From NCBI RefSeq assembly GCF_022865105.1, contig NZ_JAKNYM010000002.1:1335501-1399500 (forward strand): a stretch of 64,000 nt of DNA, in the 5' to 3' direction. The notes beneath the pieces were generated by a model that did not search any database, was not told the DNA's origin, and worked only from the letters and a program-made list of their open reading frames with translations. Source of the DNA: Sphingomicrobium astaxanthinifaciens. GTDB lineage: Bacteria; Pseudomonadota; Alphaproteobacteria; Sphingomonadales; Sphingomonadaceae. Positions 43,981-58,085 of the stretch are shown in pieces. Numbering within the stretch: the first letter of the stretch is position 1; every line of letters begins with the position of its first letter. The position numbers and the translations under genes are program-made.

Positions 43981-44664
43981 TCAGCCGATGCCGTCGGCCT
44001 TGTCGCGCGCCTCGGCGCGCGCCTCGAGCAGGTCGAACAGCCCGGCGTGCTGGAGGAGGAGTTGTTCGGCGCCGAAGGCGAAGGCGCGGCGCGGTCCCGC
44101 GCCCTCGAGCCGGTCGCGCATCGCCTCGCCCTGCGCGGGTTCGGGCAGCGCGCAGGCGGGCGCCTCGACCCCGTGCCGCGCGGCGACATGGTCGAGCAGC
44201 GCGCGCAGCGCCGCCCAGTCGGCGACCAGCGCGCTCGCCGCGCCCAGCGCGCAGCCGTTGCGCTCGGAACGGCCGAGCGTGTCGATCGCGTGCTGCTGCG
44301 CCTTGAGCGTGTTCTCGGTCTGCGCGGCGCCGCTGGTCGAGGGCAGGGGGCCGACTGCGGCGGTCAGCGTCACCAGGTAATGGCGTTCCTGCTCGAAGGC
44401 GGCCGCGCTCGCCATTGCCCAGTCGCGCTGCGGCCCGGCGCCGATCCGCCCGAGCGCGGTCTCGATCATCGTCGGGTGGCAGCCGTGCAGCTTGCACAGG
44501 CAGTGGACGAAGTCGGCGAGGTTGCGGGCGCTCGAGGGGGCGGTGTCGACCAGCAGGCGGCGATAGTGCGGGTGGATCGCGACCCCGCCGGCGGCGAGAC
44601 CGTCGAGGGGAGCGAGCGCCGACACGGCATCATCCGGTCCGACCTTCACATGCGCCACCATCAT
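43981..44664 (-). CDS. uncharacterised protein, 227 aa
   Basis: I do not recognise a characterised family. It is soluble, Ala-rich and helical. Notable blocks are VAIHPHYRRLLVDTAPSSAR, FVHCLCKLHGCHPTMIETAL (three Cys and two His in a short span), AAAFEQERHYLVTLTAAVG and LGAASALVADWAALRALLDH. The Cys/His cluster could bind metal or simply be buried. ATG 44664 was chosen because GAGGGA lies six bases upstream; a GTG two codons earlier is in frame. It is downstream of pspC on the same strand with about 165 bases between, and upstream of moxR by about 75 bases. Function open. Confidence 0.75.
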   Translation of the reverse strand: MMVAHVKVGPDDAVSALAPLDGLAAGGVAIHPHYRRLLVDTAPSSARNLADFVHCLCKLHGCHPTMIETALGRIGAGPQRDWAMASAAAFEQERHYLVTLTAAVGPLPSTSGAAQTENTLKAQQHAIDTLGRSERNGCALGAASALVADWAALRALLDHVAARHGVEAPACALPEPAQGEAMRDRLEGAGPRRAFAFGAEQLLLQHAGLFDLLEARAEARDKADGIG

Positions 44665-44830
44665 CGTCACTCCCTCGCTGAACCTGTCAATGTCATCGTC
44701 TTCTGGTGGGGGGAAAAGCGCTAGCAGCCGCCGATTAAGACCCGGTTACCGGCGCCGAAACCTTTTGGTCAGAGGCGTTAATTTCCGCCCCGAAACGGGA
44801 CAGGCGCGAAACAGGCGCGCCCGCCGCGCA

Positions 44831-45124
44831 TCAGGCGGCGTCGGACAGCCCGACCTCGCTGTTGGCCGCCTCGGCGCCGACCAGCTGTGCGCCGGTCTGC
44901 GGCGCGGCCTCGGCGGCGGGCACCGCGCGCTCCTTGAACATCAGCCGCGAGGCGAGCACCACCAGCCCCAGCCCGGCATAGGTGATCGCCACCTCGAGGG
45001 GGAACCAGAAGAGCGGAAGGATGAGCGCGATCCGCAGCAGCGTCGGGTTGAACCCGAAATCCTCGCCCAGCGCCTCGCAGACGCCAAAGATCGTATCGTT
45101 GCGCAGGAACAGGTTCGCTTTCAT
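44831..45124 (-). CDS. PspC-domain membrane protein, 97 aa
   Basis: A short PspC-family protein: LFLRNDTIFGVCEALGEDFG with the typical GVCxGLxxxxG-like turn, then hydrophobic segments LLRIALILPLFWFPLEVAIT and YAGLGLVVLASRLMF, and a soluble Ala/Glu tail. PspC proteins sit in the inner membrane and signal envelope damage in the phage-shock response; no pspA or pspB is nearby, so it may be a stand-alone relative. AAGGGAAG lies seven bases before the ATG 45124. Two hairpins (45234-45289) lie upstream. Confidence 0.85.
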   Translation of the reverse strand: MKANLFLRNDTIFGVCEALGEDFGFNPTLLRIALILPLFWFPLEVAITYAGLGLVVLASRLMFKERAVPAAEAAPQTGAQLVGAEAANSEVGLSDAA

Positions 45125-45233
45125 CGTTCTTCCCTTGTCGACGGGCGGGAAATTCCGCCTTGCCGTGTTGATGCACCCATCGTGCCAATCGTGCTTCGCC
45201 CCGGTTTTCCGGGAATTTTTGAGCAATGCGCTC

Positions 45234-45289
45234 CCGGCAGGGTGGGAAATCCCACCGCCTGTCGGCGGATCGCACGCACGTTGTGCGAT
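45234..45289. promoter_or_regulatory. two inverted repeats between rpoD and pspC
   Basis: First: CCGGCAG-GGTGGGA, AA loop, TCCCACC-gc-CTGTCGG (45234-45265), fourteen pairs with one G-U and a two-base bulge. Second: ATCGCAC, seven-base loop, GTGCGAT (45269-45289). They lie 110-165 bases upstream of pspC. No T-run follows on the minus strand, so an operator or RNA structure is as likely as a terminator. Confidence 0.4.
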
Positions 45290-45314
45290 GCATCAAGCCA
45301 ATGAAGCGCGGATG

Positions 45315-45347
45315 AAAAGGTGCCGCCCGCTTCGATGAACGGGCGGC
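45315..45347 (-). terminator. intrinsic terminator of rpoD
   Basis: Stem GCCGCCCG (45322-45329) with CGGGCGGC (45340-45347), eight perfect pairs, followed on the minus strand by ACCTTTTC. It lies 38 bases past the rpoD stop. Confidence 0.75.
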
Positions 45348-45384
45348 CCCCTACGACCAGTTGCGATCGACTACCGACTAAGGT

Positions 45385-47382
<1,998 letters not shown>

Positions 47383-47398
47383 AGATCTCAAATTTCAA

Positions 47399-49243
47399 TC
47401 ATTCCATGCGGGCCAGCACTGCCAGCCTGTCCGTTGCATCCCTGCGAAGCCCGAGGAGCCGCTGCTGCTCGCCAAAGGCCTCGTCGCTAAACTCCCGTTC
47501 CAAACGCTCGGTGGCGGCCTCGAGTGCCGATTCGATCTCGGCGGCGGCCAATATGGTCTCGAGCGTTGCCGACAGGTCGTGCGCAGCTTGCGCGCGGTCC
47601 GCGTCGGGCTTGACGAAACTATATCCCATGAGCGGCCGGGACGGGCTGTCCAGCCTTTCGTCCGCCAATATGGGAAGAAGGGTGCCGGGATCAAGCGACT
47701 CGGCGGAAAAGGCTGCATCGAGGAGTTTTTCGCGCAACGCCGCGAGGCGCGGGTCGGACAGCTCGAGGCGGACGAGGTCCTCGGCGTCCTCGAGGAGGCG
47801 CTGCGGATGCCGGGCATAGCCGATCAGCAGCGCTTCGAGCAGGTGGGGCACGATCCCGTCGGCGGACAGTCGGCGCGCCGCCGCGCCGACGGGCGGCGCG
47901 GGGGGCACCCAGCGCCCGTCCTTGTTCTTCTTCCACGGCTTGCGCTGGCCCCCGCCGGGCCCGCCGCCGCCGCCGCGCTCGCGCCCCACCAGCCGGTCGA
48001 ACCGCGCCAGCCAGTCGTCGCGATAGAGCTGCGACAGCCCCGGGTTCTGGATCGCGCGCGCATGGTCGAACAAGCGCTGCTTGAGCCCAGCGCGCTGTTC
48101 GGGGGTGTCGAGCGGGCCGGCCGCGACCTCGTGGCGCCACAACCGCTCGACCAGCGGCTCGGGCGCCTCGAGCAGCGCCTCGAACGCCGCGCGCCCGCCC
48201 GCGCGCACGACGTCGTCGGGATCCTGCCCCGCGGGCAGCTCGACGAAGCTGAGGCTGTGGTCGGGGCCGAGCAGCGGCAGCGCGCGCTCGGCGGCGCGGA
48301 TCGCCGCGCGCTGCCCCGCGGCGTCGCCGTCGAAGCACAGGATGGGGGCGGGGGTGAGCCGCCACAGCAGCCGCAGCTGGTCCTCGGTCAGCGCGGTGCC
48401 TAGCGGCGCGACCGCCTCGCCGATCCCCGCCGCATCGAGCCCGATGACGTCCATGTAGCCCTCGACCACGATGACGCGCCCCGCCTTGCGCGCGGCGGCC
48501 TGCGCGCGGTCGAGATTGTAGAGCTGGCGCCCCTTGTCGAACAGCGGGGTCTCGGGGCTGTTGAGATATTTCGGCTCGCCATCGCCGAGGATGCGCCCGC
48601 CAAAGGCGATAACCCGTCCGCGCGGATCGCGGATGGGGATCATCAGCCGCCCGCGAAAGCGGTCGTAGGGCTCGCGATTGCCGTCCTCGGGATTGATCAG
48701 CATCCCGCTCTCGACGAGCTTGGGGACCCCGAACCGGTCGAGCGCGCGCTTCAGCCGGCCCCGGTCATCGGGCGCGAAACCGAGCCTGAAGCGCTTGATG
48801 ATTGCGGCCGACAGCCCGCGCTTGTCGAGATAGGCGCGCGCGCCCGCGCCCTCGATCCCTGCCAGCTGCTCCTCGTACCAGTCCGCCGCCGCCTCTGTGA
48901 CATCGACCAGCCCGGCGCGGCGCTCGGCCCGCTGTTGCGCCCGCGGGTCGGGGGCCGGGACCTCCATCCCCGCCTTGGCGGCCAGCTCCTTGACCGCGTC
49001 CATGAACCCCATCCCGCGCCCGTCGACGAGATAGGAGATCGCATCGCCATGCGCGCCGCAGCCGAAGCAGTGATAGAAGCCCTTCTGGTCGTTGACGTAG
49101 AAGCTCGGCGTCTTCTCGTCGTGGAACGGGCAGCAGGCCTTATATTCCTTGCCCGCCTTGAGGAGCTTGACGTCGTTGCCCACGACCGCGGACACGCGGG
49201 TGCGCGCCCGAAGCTCGTCAAGGAATGAGGGGGGAAGGCTCAC
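47399..49243 (-). CDS. dnaG: DNA primase
   Basis: A 614-residue primase that lays RNA primers at the replication fork. The N-terminal CHC2 zinc ribbon is CCPFHDEKTPSFYVND and FYHCFGCGAHGDAISYL near residues 38-70. The RNA polymerase core has PYDRFRGRLMIPIRDPRGRV. The TOPRIM has VIVVEGYMDVIGL near 265 and LCFDGDAAGQRA near 310. A Gly-rich linker (GGGGGPGGGQRK) leads to the C-terminal helicase-binding domain. The GTG start at 49243 gives the N-terminus expected from homologues; the frame continues upstream but without homologous sequence. It sits between yqeY and rpoD. Confidence 0.97.
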   Translation of the reverse strand: MSLPPSFLDELRARTRVSAVVGNDVKLLKAGKEYKACCPFHDEKTPSFYVNDQKGFYHCFGCGAHGDAISYLVDGRGMGFMDAVKELAAKAGMEVPAPDPRAQQRAERRAGLVDVTEAAADWYEEQLAGIEGAGARAYLDKRGLSAAIIKRFRLGFAPDDRGRLKRALDRFGVPKLVESGMLINPEDGNREPYDRFRGRLMIPIRDPRGRVIAFGGRILGDGEPKYLNSPETPLFDKGRQLYNLDRAQAAARKAGRVIVVEGYMDVIGLDAAGIGEAVAPLGTALTEDQLRLLWRLTPAPILCFDGDAAGQRAAIRAAERALPLLGPDHSLSFVELPAGQDPDDVVRAGGRAAFEALLEAPEPLVERLWRHEVAAGPLDTPEQRAGLKQRLFDHARAIQNPGLSQLYRDDWLARFDRLVGRERGGGGGPGGGQRKPWKKNKDGRWVPPAPPVGAAARRLSADGIVPHLLEALLIGYARHPQRLLEDAEDLVRLELSDPRLAALREKLLDAAFSAESLDPGTLLPILADERLDSPSRPLMGYSFVKPDADRAQAAHDLSATLETILAAAEIESALEAATERLEREFSDEAFGEQQRLLGLRRDATDRLAVLARME

Positions 49244-49286
49244 GGGGTGAGGCTTACGACCGTATGGGGGGGAGCGACAAGGACGC

Positions 49287-49745
49287 TCAGCCGCCCGCGA
49301 GCTGCTTCTTGGCGGCCGCGCTCGCCTTGGCGGGCTCGATCGCGGCACCGTGGCGGCTGCGCACCTCGCCCATGACGCGGCCCATGTCCTTCATGCCGGC
49401 AGCGCCGGTGTCGGCGATGATCGCGGCGACGGCGGCGTCGATCTCTTCATCGCTCATCTGCGCAGGCAGGAAGGTCTCGATCACCGCGATCTCGGCTTCC
49501 TCGGTCGCGGCACGATCCTCGGCGCCGCCCTTGCGGAACATCTCGGCCGATTCGCGGCGCTGCTTGACCATCTTCTGGAGCACCGCGGTGACATGCGCGT
49601 CATCGTCCTTGACCTCGCCGCCGGTGCGCGCCTCGATGTCCTTGTTCTTCACCTCGGACTGGATCAGGCGGATCGTCGCCACCTTGTCCTTCTCGCCCGC
49701 CTTCATCGCGGCCACCATCGCGGCCTTCAGATCATCGCGAATCAT
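49287..49745 (-). CDS. GatB/YqeY-domain protein
   Basis: A 152-residue YqeY-family protein resembling the tRNA-binding tail domain of GatB. Features are MIRDDLKAAMVAAMKAGEKD, KVATIRLIQSEVKNKDIEAR and TFLPAQMSDEEIDAAVAAII, with a C-terminal MKDMGRVMGEVRSRHG. Its role is unclear, possibly in tRNA-dependent amidation. First gene of the yqeY-dnaG-rpoD operon, divergent from carA across about 146 bases. Confidence 0.93.
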   Translation of the reverse strand: MIRDDLKAAMVAAMKAGEKDKVATIRLIQSEVKNKDIEARTGGEVKDDDAHVTAVLQKMVKQRRESAEMFRKGGAEDRAATEEAEIAVIETFLPAQMSDEEIDAAVAAIIADTGAAGMKDMGRVMGEVRSRHGAAIEPAKASAAAKKQLAGG

Positions 49746-49891
49746 CGCTGCTTCTCGCTCAACTGAAAAAGAAAAGGGTTTAGCCGCAGAACATTCGCTT
49801 TCCCACCCGTTGACGGAGGGGGGGAACAAGCGTAGCGGCTGTGGCTTAGCAACATTGCCGACACCCCCACCAACGGAGCACAGAGCTGCCG

Positions 49892-51048
49892 ATGCCCGAC
49901 CGCGCGCACCCATCCGACACCGCCACGGGGATCATCGTCTTCGCCGACGGGCGCATCATCTACGGGCAGGGGTTCGGCGCCACCGGCGAGGCGGTCGGCG
50001 AATTGTGCTTCAACACCGCGATGACCGGCTACCAGGAGGTGATGACCGATCCCAGCTATGCGCGGCAGGTGATCGCCTTTACCTTCCCGCACATCGGCAA
50101 TGTCGGCACCAACCCCGAGGATGTCGAGGCGCCCGTCGCCCATGCTTTGGGCTGCATCACCCGCGAGCTGGTGACCCCGCCCTCCAACTTTCGCGCGCGC
50201 AACCATTTCGCCGACTGGATGGCCGAGCATGGCCGCATCGGCATCGCCGGGGTCGACACCCGCGCGCTGACCCGGCTGGTGCGCGAGGAGGGGCCGCCGA
50301 GCGTGGTCATCGCGCACGATCCCGACGGCCAGTTCGACATCGCAAAGCTGCGGCAGATGGCGCACGACTGGCCCGGGCTCGAGGGCATGGACCTCGCCAA
50401 GGAAGTGTCGCGCCGCCAGCTCGACCAATGGACCCATGGTGGGTGGGAACTGGGGCAGGGCTACAAGCTCGATCACGCCGACCCCGACGCGCCGCACGTG
50501 GTCGCGATCGACTATGGCGCCAAGCACAACATCTTCCGCAACCTCGTCGAGGCGGGCGCGCGGGTGACGGTGGTGCCCGCCACCGCCACCTATGAAGAGA
50601 TCATCGCCCACGACCCCGACGGCATTTTCCTGTCGAACGGCCCCGGCGACCCGGCGGCGACGGGCGACTATGCCATCCCTGTCATCCAGCAACTGCTCGA
50701 GACCGACAAGCCGCTGTTCGGCATCTGCCTCGGCCACCAGCTGCTCGCGCTCGCGGTCGGCGGGCAGACCGAAAAGATGTTCCAGGGCCACCGCGGCGCC
50801 AACCACCCGGTCAAGCGCTGCGCCGACGGGGTGGTCGAGATCACCAGCATGAATCACGGTTTCGCGGTCAAGCGCGAGGGCCTGCCCGCTAATGTCACCG
50901 AGACGCACGTCAGCCTGTTCGACGACAGCAATTGCGGCATCGAACTCACCGACCGCCCGGCGTTCAGCGTCCAGTATCATCCCGAAGCCAGCCCCGGCCC
51001 GCAGGACAGTTTCTACCTCTTTGAAAAATTCGTGGGGATGATGCGCTA

Positions 51049-51049
<1 letters not shown>
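49892..51049 (+). CDS. carA: carbamoyl-phosphate synthase small subunit
   Basis: A 385-residue glutaminase subunit delivering ammonia to CarB for pyrimidine and arginine synthesis. The N-terminal domain has [20 protein letters not shown]. The class I glutamine amidotransferase domain has [16 protein letters not shown], the nucleophile in [17 protein letters not shown] near residue 275, and [16 protein letters not shown] supplying the catalytic His/Glu. It is translationally coupled to carB (TAATG). No PyrR-type attenuator or arginine leader is seen upstream. Confidence 0.97.
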
Positions 51050-54402
<3,353 letters not shown>

Positions 54403-54480
54403 ACTTTTACCCCTGAAAACCGCGAAAAATACATTGCCCCGGGCGATGAAGGCGCGGTTTTGACGAAGGATTTGATAGCG

Positions 54481-54957
54481 ATGGCAAGCGATAAGGTGCC
54501 GATGCTGGCCGAGGGCCACGCCAAGATGAGCGCGGAGGTCAAGCACCTCAAGACCGTCGAACGCCCCGCGGTGATCGACGCGATCGAGGAAGCGCGCGCG
54601 CATGGCGACCTGTCGGAAAACGCCGAATATCATGCCGCCAAGGAACGGCAGGGGCAGATCGAGGCCACGATCAGCCACCTCGAGGACCAGCTGTCGCGCG
54701 CGATGGTGATCGACCCCGCGAGCCTGTCGGGCGACAAGGTGGTGTTCGGCGCGACCGTCCACCTGCTCGACGAGGACGACCAGGAAAAGGTCTACCAGCT
54801 GGTCGGCGAGAACGAGGCCGACGCCTCGAAGGGGCGGATCAACTTCAACTCGCCGCTCGCGCGCGCGCTCATCGGGCGCAGCGTCGGCGACGAGGTCGAG
54901 GTGACCACCCCCGCGGGCGAGAAATATTACGAGATCACCAAGGTCGAGTTCAAATAA
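54481..54957 (+). CDS. greA: transcription elongation factor GreA
   Basis: A 158-residue factor that makes backtracked RNA polymerase cleave its transcript. The N-terminal coiled coil carries the acidic tip in [20 protein letters not shown] near residues 38-57. The C-terminal FKBP-like domain has [23 protein letters not shown] 54481 gives the canonical length and has AAGGA ten bases upstream; a TTG seven codons earlier is in frame. It follows carB by about 78 bases, as in many alphaproteobacteria, and overlaps the rhomboid gene by one base. Confidence 0.96.
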   Translation: MASDKVPMLAEGHAKMSAEVKHLKTVERPAVIDAIEEARAHGDLSENAEYHAAKERQGQIEATISHLEDQLSRAMVIDPASLSGDKVVFGATVHLLDEDDQEKVYQLVGENEADASKGRINFNSPLARALIGRSVGDEVEVTTPAGEKYYEITKVEFK

Positions 54958-55586
54958 TGCCGCGCTGGGCGACGGCGACCAACCTCCTGGCCGCCGTTGT
55001 CGTTCTCGGCTATTGGGCCGCGCGGCTCGTCTGGGACGTGGCCGACGCGCATCATGTCGGCGGCTTCATCCCGGCACGACTGAGCGGGATGTTCGCCTCC
55101 GAGCACCTGCCCGCCTGGCTCACCCCGCTGACCGCGGCCTTCCTCCACGCCGATATGGCGCACCTGCTCTTCAACGGCGTCGTGCTGCTCTATTGCGGCA
55201 ATGCGATCGAGCGGGTCACGGGGCCGGTGCGGCTGGTGCTGCTGTTCCTCGCGGGCGCCTATCTCGCCGCGCTCGCGCAATGGTGGACCGATCCCGCCGC
55301 CGCGCTGCCGATGATTGGCGCCAGCGGCGCGACCAGTGCGCTCATCGGCAGCTTCGCGATGCTGTTCGGCAACCGCCGCCAGCTGGTGCGCTCGCCCGGG
55401 CTCAACCGGTTCCTCAACGCCCTGTGGCTGCTCGCCTTCTGGCTGGTGGTGCAATATGCGCTCGACCTCTACGGGCGGGTCGAGGGCACGCTGATCGCCA
55501 CTCCCGCGCATATCGGCGGCTTCGTCGCGGGGCTGCTGCTCGCGCGCTGGCTGCTGCCCGCACGGCCCCGCGCGGCGCGCGACTGA
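54957..55586 (+). CDS. rhomboid-family intramembrane serine protease
   Basis: A 209-residue six-helix membrane protein. The catalytic serine is in PMIGASGATSALIGSFAML (GxSG) near residue 120 and the catalytic His in TPAHIGGFVAGLLLARW near 182. The second-helix pattern TPLTAAFLHADMAHLLFNGV supplies the conserved HxxxxHxxxN-like loop. The active-site dyad is complete, so it should cleave membrane-embedded substrates, which are unknown. ATG overlaps the greA stop. Confidence 0.93.
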   Translation: MPRWATATNLLAAVVVLGYWAARLVWDVADAHHVGGFIPARLSGMFASEHLPAWLTPLTAAFLHADMAHLLFNGVVLLYCGNAIERVTGPVRLVLLFLAGAYLAALAQWWTDPAAALPMIGASGATSALIGSFAMLFGNRRQLVRSPGLNRFLNALWLLAFWLVVQYALDLYGRVEGTLIATPAHIGGFVAGLLLARWLLPARPRAARD

Positions 55587-55620
55587 CGCGCCGTCATCGC
55601 CACCAACAGCAGCAACGCGA

Positions 55621-55650
55621 AAAGGGCGCGCCGTCGCTAACGGCGCGCCG
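55621..55650 (-). terminator. hairpin terminator after the DUF4170 gene
   Basis: Perfect 10-bp stem GGCGCGCCGT (55626-55635) with ACGGCGCGCC (55641-55650), five-base loop, preceded on the + strand by AAAAG, giving CTTTT on the minus strand. It can also stop rhomboid transcripts. A second hairpin GGGGGCG/CGCCCCC lies near 55720. Confidence 0.7.
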
Positions 55651-55745
55651 GTCCGGTCGGCGGGCAGGGGCCCCGCGCGGCGGCGAACCGACGGTCGGGG
55701 AGCGCGGGGACGCGACATCGGGGGCGAAGGCGCCCCCGGGGCGCC

Positions 55746-55979
55746 TCAGCCGTCGCTATCGAGCGCGGCGGTATCGGGCTCGAGCAGGCGGTGCAGGTGC
55801 ACCACCACATATTTCATCTCGGCGTCGTCGACGGTGCGCTGCGCCGCGCCGCGCCAGGCTTCCTCGGCCGCGGCATAGCTGTCGAACAGGCCGACGAGGT
55901 CGAGGTTGTTGAGATCGATGAAGTCGAGGCCGCGCGGATCCTTGACCCGGCCGCCAAAAACGAGGTGAAGCTTGCTCAT
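55746..55979 (-). CDS. DUF4170 protein, 77 aa
   Basis: A small soluble protein of the DUF4170 family: KLHLVFGGRVKDPRGLDFID at the N-terminus, then LVGLFDSYAAAEEAWRGAAQ and MKYVVVHLHRLLEPDTAAL. The family is common in alphaproteobacteria and has no assigned role. Stand-alone gene between the rhomboid gene and the envelope operon, with a strong terminator behind it. Confidence 0.9.
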   Translation of the reverse strand: MSKLHLVFGGRVKDPRGLDFIDLNNLDLVGLFDSYAAAEEAWRGAAQRTVDDAEMKYVVVHLHRLLEPDTAALDSDG

Positions 55980-56032
55980 GGGCGGCCCGCTAGCAGGATT
56001 TTGGACGCGAGCAAAGCCGCCCGGGCAAACAT

Positions 56033-56572
56033 TCAGGCGTCCTTGTGGCGCACGGCCTTGACGCCCGCCTCGGCCGAGGTGCGCGCGGCATCGCCGACCC
56101 CGCGCGCAATGTCGCGCACCGCGTTTTCGGCGGCATCGGCGGTCAGCCCGCGCTGCTCGAGCTCGCGCTGCCCCGCCTCGCGCGCCGCGTCGAAGGCGGT
56201 ATGCGCGCGCTGGTTGATCGTCGTGCCGACGCCCCGCAGCAGGTCCTTCTCGCGGCGGCTGCGCGGGATCATCGCCCCGAGGATGAGCCCGAGGACGAGC
56301 CCGCCGCCGAGCGCCACCAGCGGGTTGTTCTCGATGCCCTCGCCGGTGCGCTGCGCGCCGCGCGACGCGCCCTGCCGGGTGCGGTCGTAGGCGCGCACGG
56401 CGCTGGCGCGGCTGCTTTCATACGCACGGCTGGCGCCCTCGCGCACCTCGTTCGCGGCCTGGTTAGCGCGGGCCTTGGCCTCGCTCGCCGCGTGGCTCGC
56501 CTTGTCCTTGGCCTTCTCGGCGGTCGCGCGCGCCTTCTCGCCGGCGCGCTTGGCTTGATCCTTGACACTCAT
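56033..56572 (-). CDS. ElaB/DUF883-like membrane-anchored protein, 179 aa
   Basis: A strongly amphipathic Ala/Lys/Arg/Glu helix (KDQAKRAGEKARATAEKAKD onwards) resembles apolipoprotein or LEA-like repeats. A glycine-zipper hydrophobic segment near residues 90-105 (LVALGGGLVLGLILGAMIP) follows, then a basic stop-transfer SRREKD and another amphipathic helix. The layout recalls the ElaB/YqjD family of inner-membrane, ribosome-associating stress proteins. The start ATG 56572 has GGAGGA six bases upstream and overlaps the stop of the next upstream gene. Last gene of a four-gene operon. Confidence 0.8.
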   Translation of the reverse strand: MSVKDQAKRAGEKARATAEKAKDKASHAASEAKARANQAANEVREGASRAYESSRASAVRAYDRTRQGASRGAQRTGEGIENNPLVALGGGLVLGLILGAMIPRSRREKDLLRGVGTTINQRAHTAFDAAREAGQRELEQRGLTADAAENAVRDIARGVGDAARTSAEAGVKAVRHKDA

Positions 56573-57078
56573 CACACGTCCTCCGTTTTCTTCTTGGCCC
56601 GGGTGCCCTTGGCGGGCTTGGATCCCGGCTTGGTCTTTTCTTCGACCGGCTTGGTCGTCTCGTGGAATTCGGCCACCCCGGGCGCGGCCTTGGCCGCGGG
56701 GGGCGCCCGGCGGGTGCGCCGCGGCGGCGGCTTGGCGGCCACCATGCTGCTGCCGCCCTCGGCCTCGGGCGCGGCCTCGCCGCGCGCCGAGCGACAGGCG
56801 CTCACCGCCATCTTGCCGAGCGGCTTGCGGGCGAGGAACAGCCCGATCGCGGCCGCGATGCCGCCGTAGAAGAACGGCTTGGCCTTGGCCTCGAGCACCG
56901 CCTCATGCGCGAGGTCGTTCGACTTGCGCTTGACCTTGTCCCACGCCTGCTCGGCGAGCAGGTCGGGCGCGAGCCGGCGCTTGGCCTCGCCCAGCGCGAA
57001 CTTGGCCGAATGCATCAGCTGGGCGCGCTTGGCCTCGACCGCGTTGCGGGCATCGATCAGTTCGGGGTCGAGGCTCAC
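56572..57078 (-). CDS. DUF3618-like membrane protein, 168 aa
   Basis: The N-terminal amphipathic region (SLDPELIDARNAVEAKRAQL) resembles the DUF3618 motif found next to holin-like YqjE proteins. One hydrophobic helix follows (AKPFFYGGIAAAIGLFLA), then a long Lys/Pro/Ala-rich basic tail (KPGSKPAKGTRAKKK) that may bind nucleic acid or lie along the membrane. Third gene of the operon, overlapping the genes on both sides (four bases with the holin-like gene, one with the ElaB-like gene). Confidence 0.8.
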   Translation of the reverse strand: MSLDPELIDARNAVEAKRAQLMHSAKFALGEAKRRLAPDLLAEQAWDKVKRKSNDLAHEAVLEAKAKPFFYGGIAAAIGLFLARKPLGKMAVSACRSARGEAAPEAEGGSSMVAAKPPPRRTRRAPPAAKAAPGVAEFHETTKPVEEKTKPGSKPAKGTRAKKKTEDV

Positions 57079-57425
57079 GGGCGCTCCTCCAGCTTGTTCC
57101 TGCCGAGTAGCGCGAACAGTCCCGCCGTGCCGAACAGCAGCAGCGCGGCCACCACCCCGCCCGCGAGCGGGCCGACCAGCGCCGCCAGCGCCAGCGTCAG
57201 CCCGGTGGCAAAGGCGACCATCGCCGCGATCGCGAACATCGCGGCGATGCCGAACCAGGTCGCCGCCTTCCTGTAGGGCCGCGCCTCACTGCGCAGCTTG
57301 GCCTTGGCATAGTCGATCTCGGCCTGCGCCAGTTCGCGCGCATCCTCCACCACGCGCCCCATCAGGTCGCCGATCGAGGCGTCGGGGTCGGTTTGGTAGG
57401 GATCGGGGGGCTCGGCGAGGTTCAA
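57075..57425 (-). CDS. YqjE/holin-superfamily membrane protein, 116 aa
   Basis: Two hydrophobic helices (WFGIAAMFAIAAMVAFATGL and LVGPLAGGVVAALLLFGTAG) after a soluble helix SIGDLMGRVVEDARELAQAE and DYAKAKLRSEA. This matches the DUF1469/YqjE family, usually labelled phage holin family protein. Here it is chromosomal, with no lysin or phage gene nearby, so the holin label should not be taken as lysis function. Second gene of the operon, 11 bases after the first gene. Confidence 0.87.
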   Translation of the reverse strand: MNLAEPPDPYQTDPDASIGDLMGRVVEDARELAQAEIDYAKAKLRSEARPYRKAATWFGIAAMFAIAAMVAFATGLTLALAALVGPLAGGVVAALLLFGTAGLFALLGRNKLEERP

Positions 57426-57436
57426 GACGCCTCTCC

Positions 57437-58051
57437 TTAGACGCGATTGCCGGGCGTGGTCGGGCTCGCCGGCTCGGGGCTGGCGAGCCGCGCGGCGGCG
57501 TCGGTGCCGCCGCCATGGTCGGCATCGGCATCGTCGCGTTCGGCGTCGAAGCCCGACTGGATCACCCGCGCCAGCGCGAAGCCGACGACCGCCGCCGCGC
57601 CGAGCGCGATGCCGGGGCTCTTGCGCACGAAGCCGCGCACGTCCTCGACCAGTTCGTCGGGATCCTTGGCCGCGATCTTCTGCGCGGTCTCGTCGAGGTA
57701 GCGCGCGGTCGAGCGTGCATAATCGCCATATTCGGCGCCGAGCGATTCATCGATGTTGCTCGCCGTGTCGCCGACCAGCCGCGACATCGACCCGATCGCC
57801 TCGGAGCCCTTGCTCAGCCCGTCGCCGATGATCCCGCGCGTCTTGCCCGCCGCCTCGCGGGCCACGTTCTGGCGCGCCTCGTTGACCTTGGCGACGACCT
57901 TGTCGCGCTTGGTGCTGCTCGCCGTGCTCGTCGGGTTGCCCTCGCTCTGTTCCACAATCAACTCCGTTTCCATGTCGCTCGCCGTGCGGGTCGCCCCTGG
58001 AATGATCCGGTCGGTTCCCTCGGGCAGCTTGTTGTCGGTCTCGGTGGGCAT
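57437..58051 (-). CDS. envelope-stress-like protein, 204 aa, first gene of operon
   Basis: No named family recognised. The N-terminal part is hydrophilic; residues 45-130 are amphipathic and Ala/Asp/Glu-rich (DKVVAKVNEARQNVAREAAG, SLGAEYGDYARSTARYLDET). A hydrophobic helix follows (SPGIALGAAAVVGFALARVI) and then a disordered Asp/Pro/Ala tail. The pattern matches the first member of yqjD-like clusters in sphingomonads. The start ATG 58051 has GAGGAGT upstream and an EcfG-like promoter 35 bases further. With its three neighbours it forms a compact envelope operon divergent from eno. Confidence 0.8.
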   Translation of the reverse strand: MPTETDNKLPEGTDRIIPGATRTASDMETELIVEQSEGNPTSTASSTKRDKVVAKVNEARQNVAREAAGKTRGIIGDGLSKGSEAIGSMSRLVGDTASNIDESLGAEYGDYARSTARYLDETAQKIAAKDPDELVEDVRGFVRKSPGIALGAAAVVGFALARVIQSGFDAERDDADADHGGGTDAAARLASPEPASPTTPGNRV

Positions 58052-58085
58052 CGGAAAATACTCCTCTCATACGCTTCGTCCGACC

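Noticed and set aside
49746-49891. Attenuator or PyrR leader before carA
   Set aside because: No leader peptide, paired terminator/antiterminator or PyrR-binding loop could be recognised in the 146-base gap.
57075-57425. Prophage, suggested by a holin-family protein
   Set aside because: No lysin, integrase or structural phage gene; the protein belongs to chromosomal YqjE-type envelope operons.
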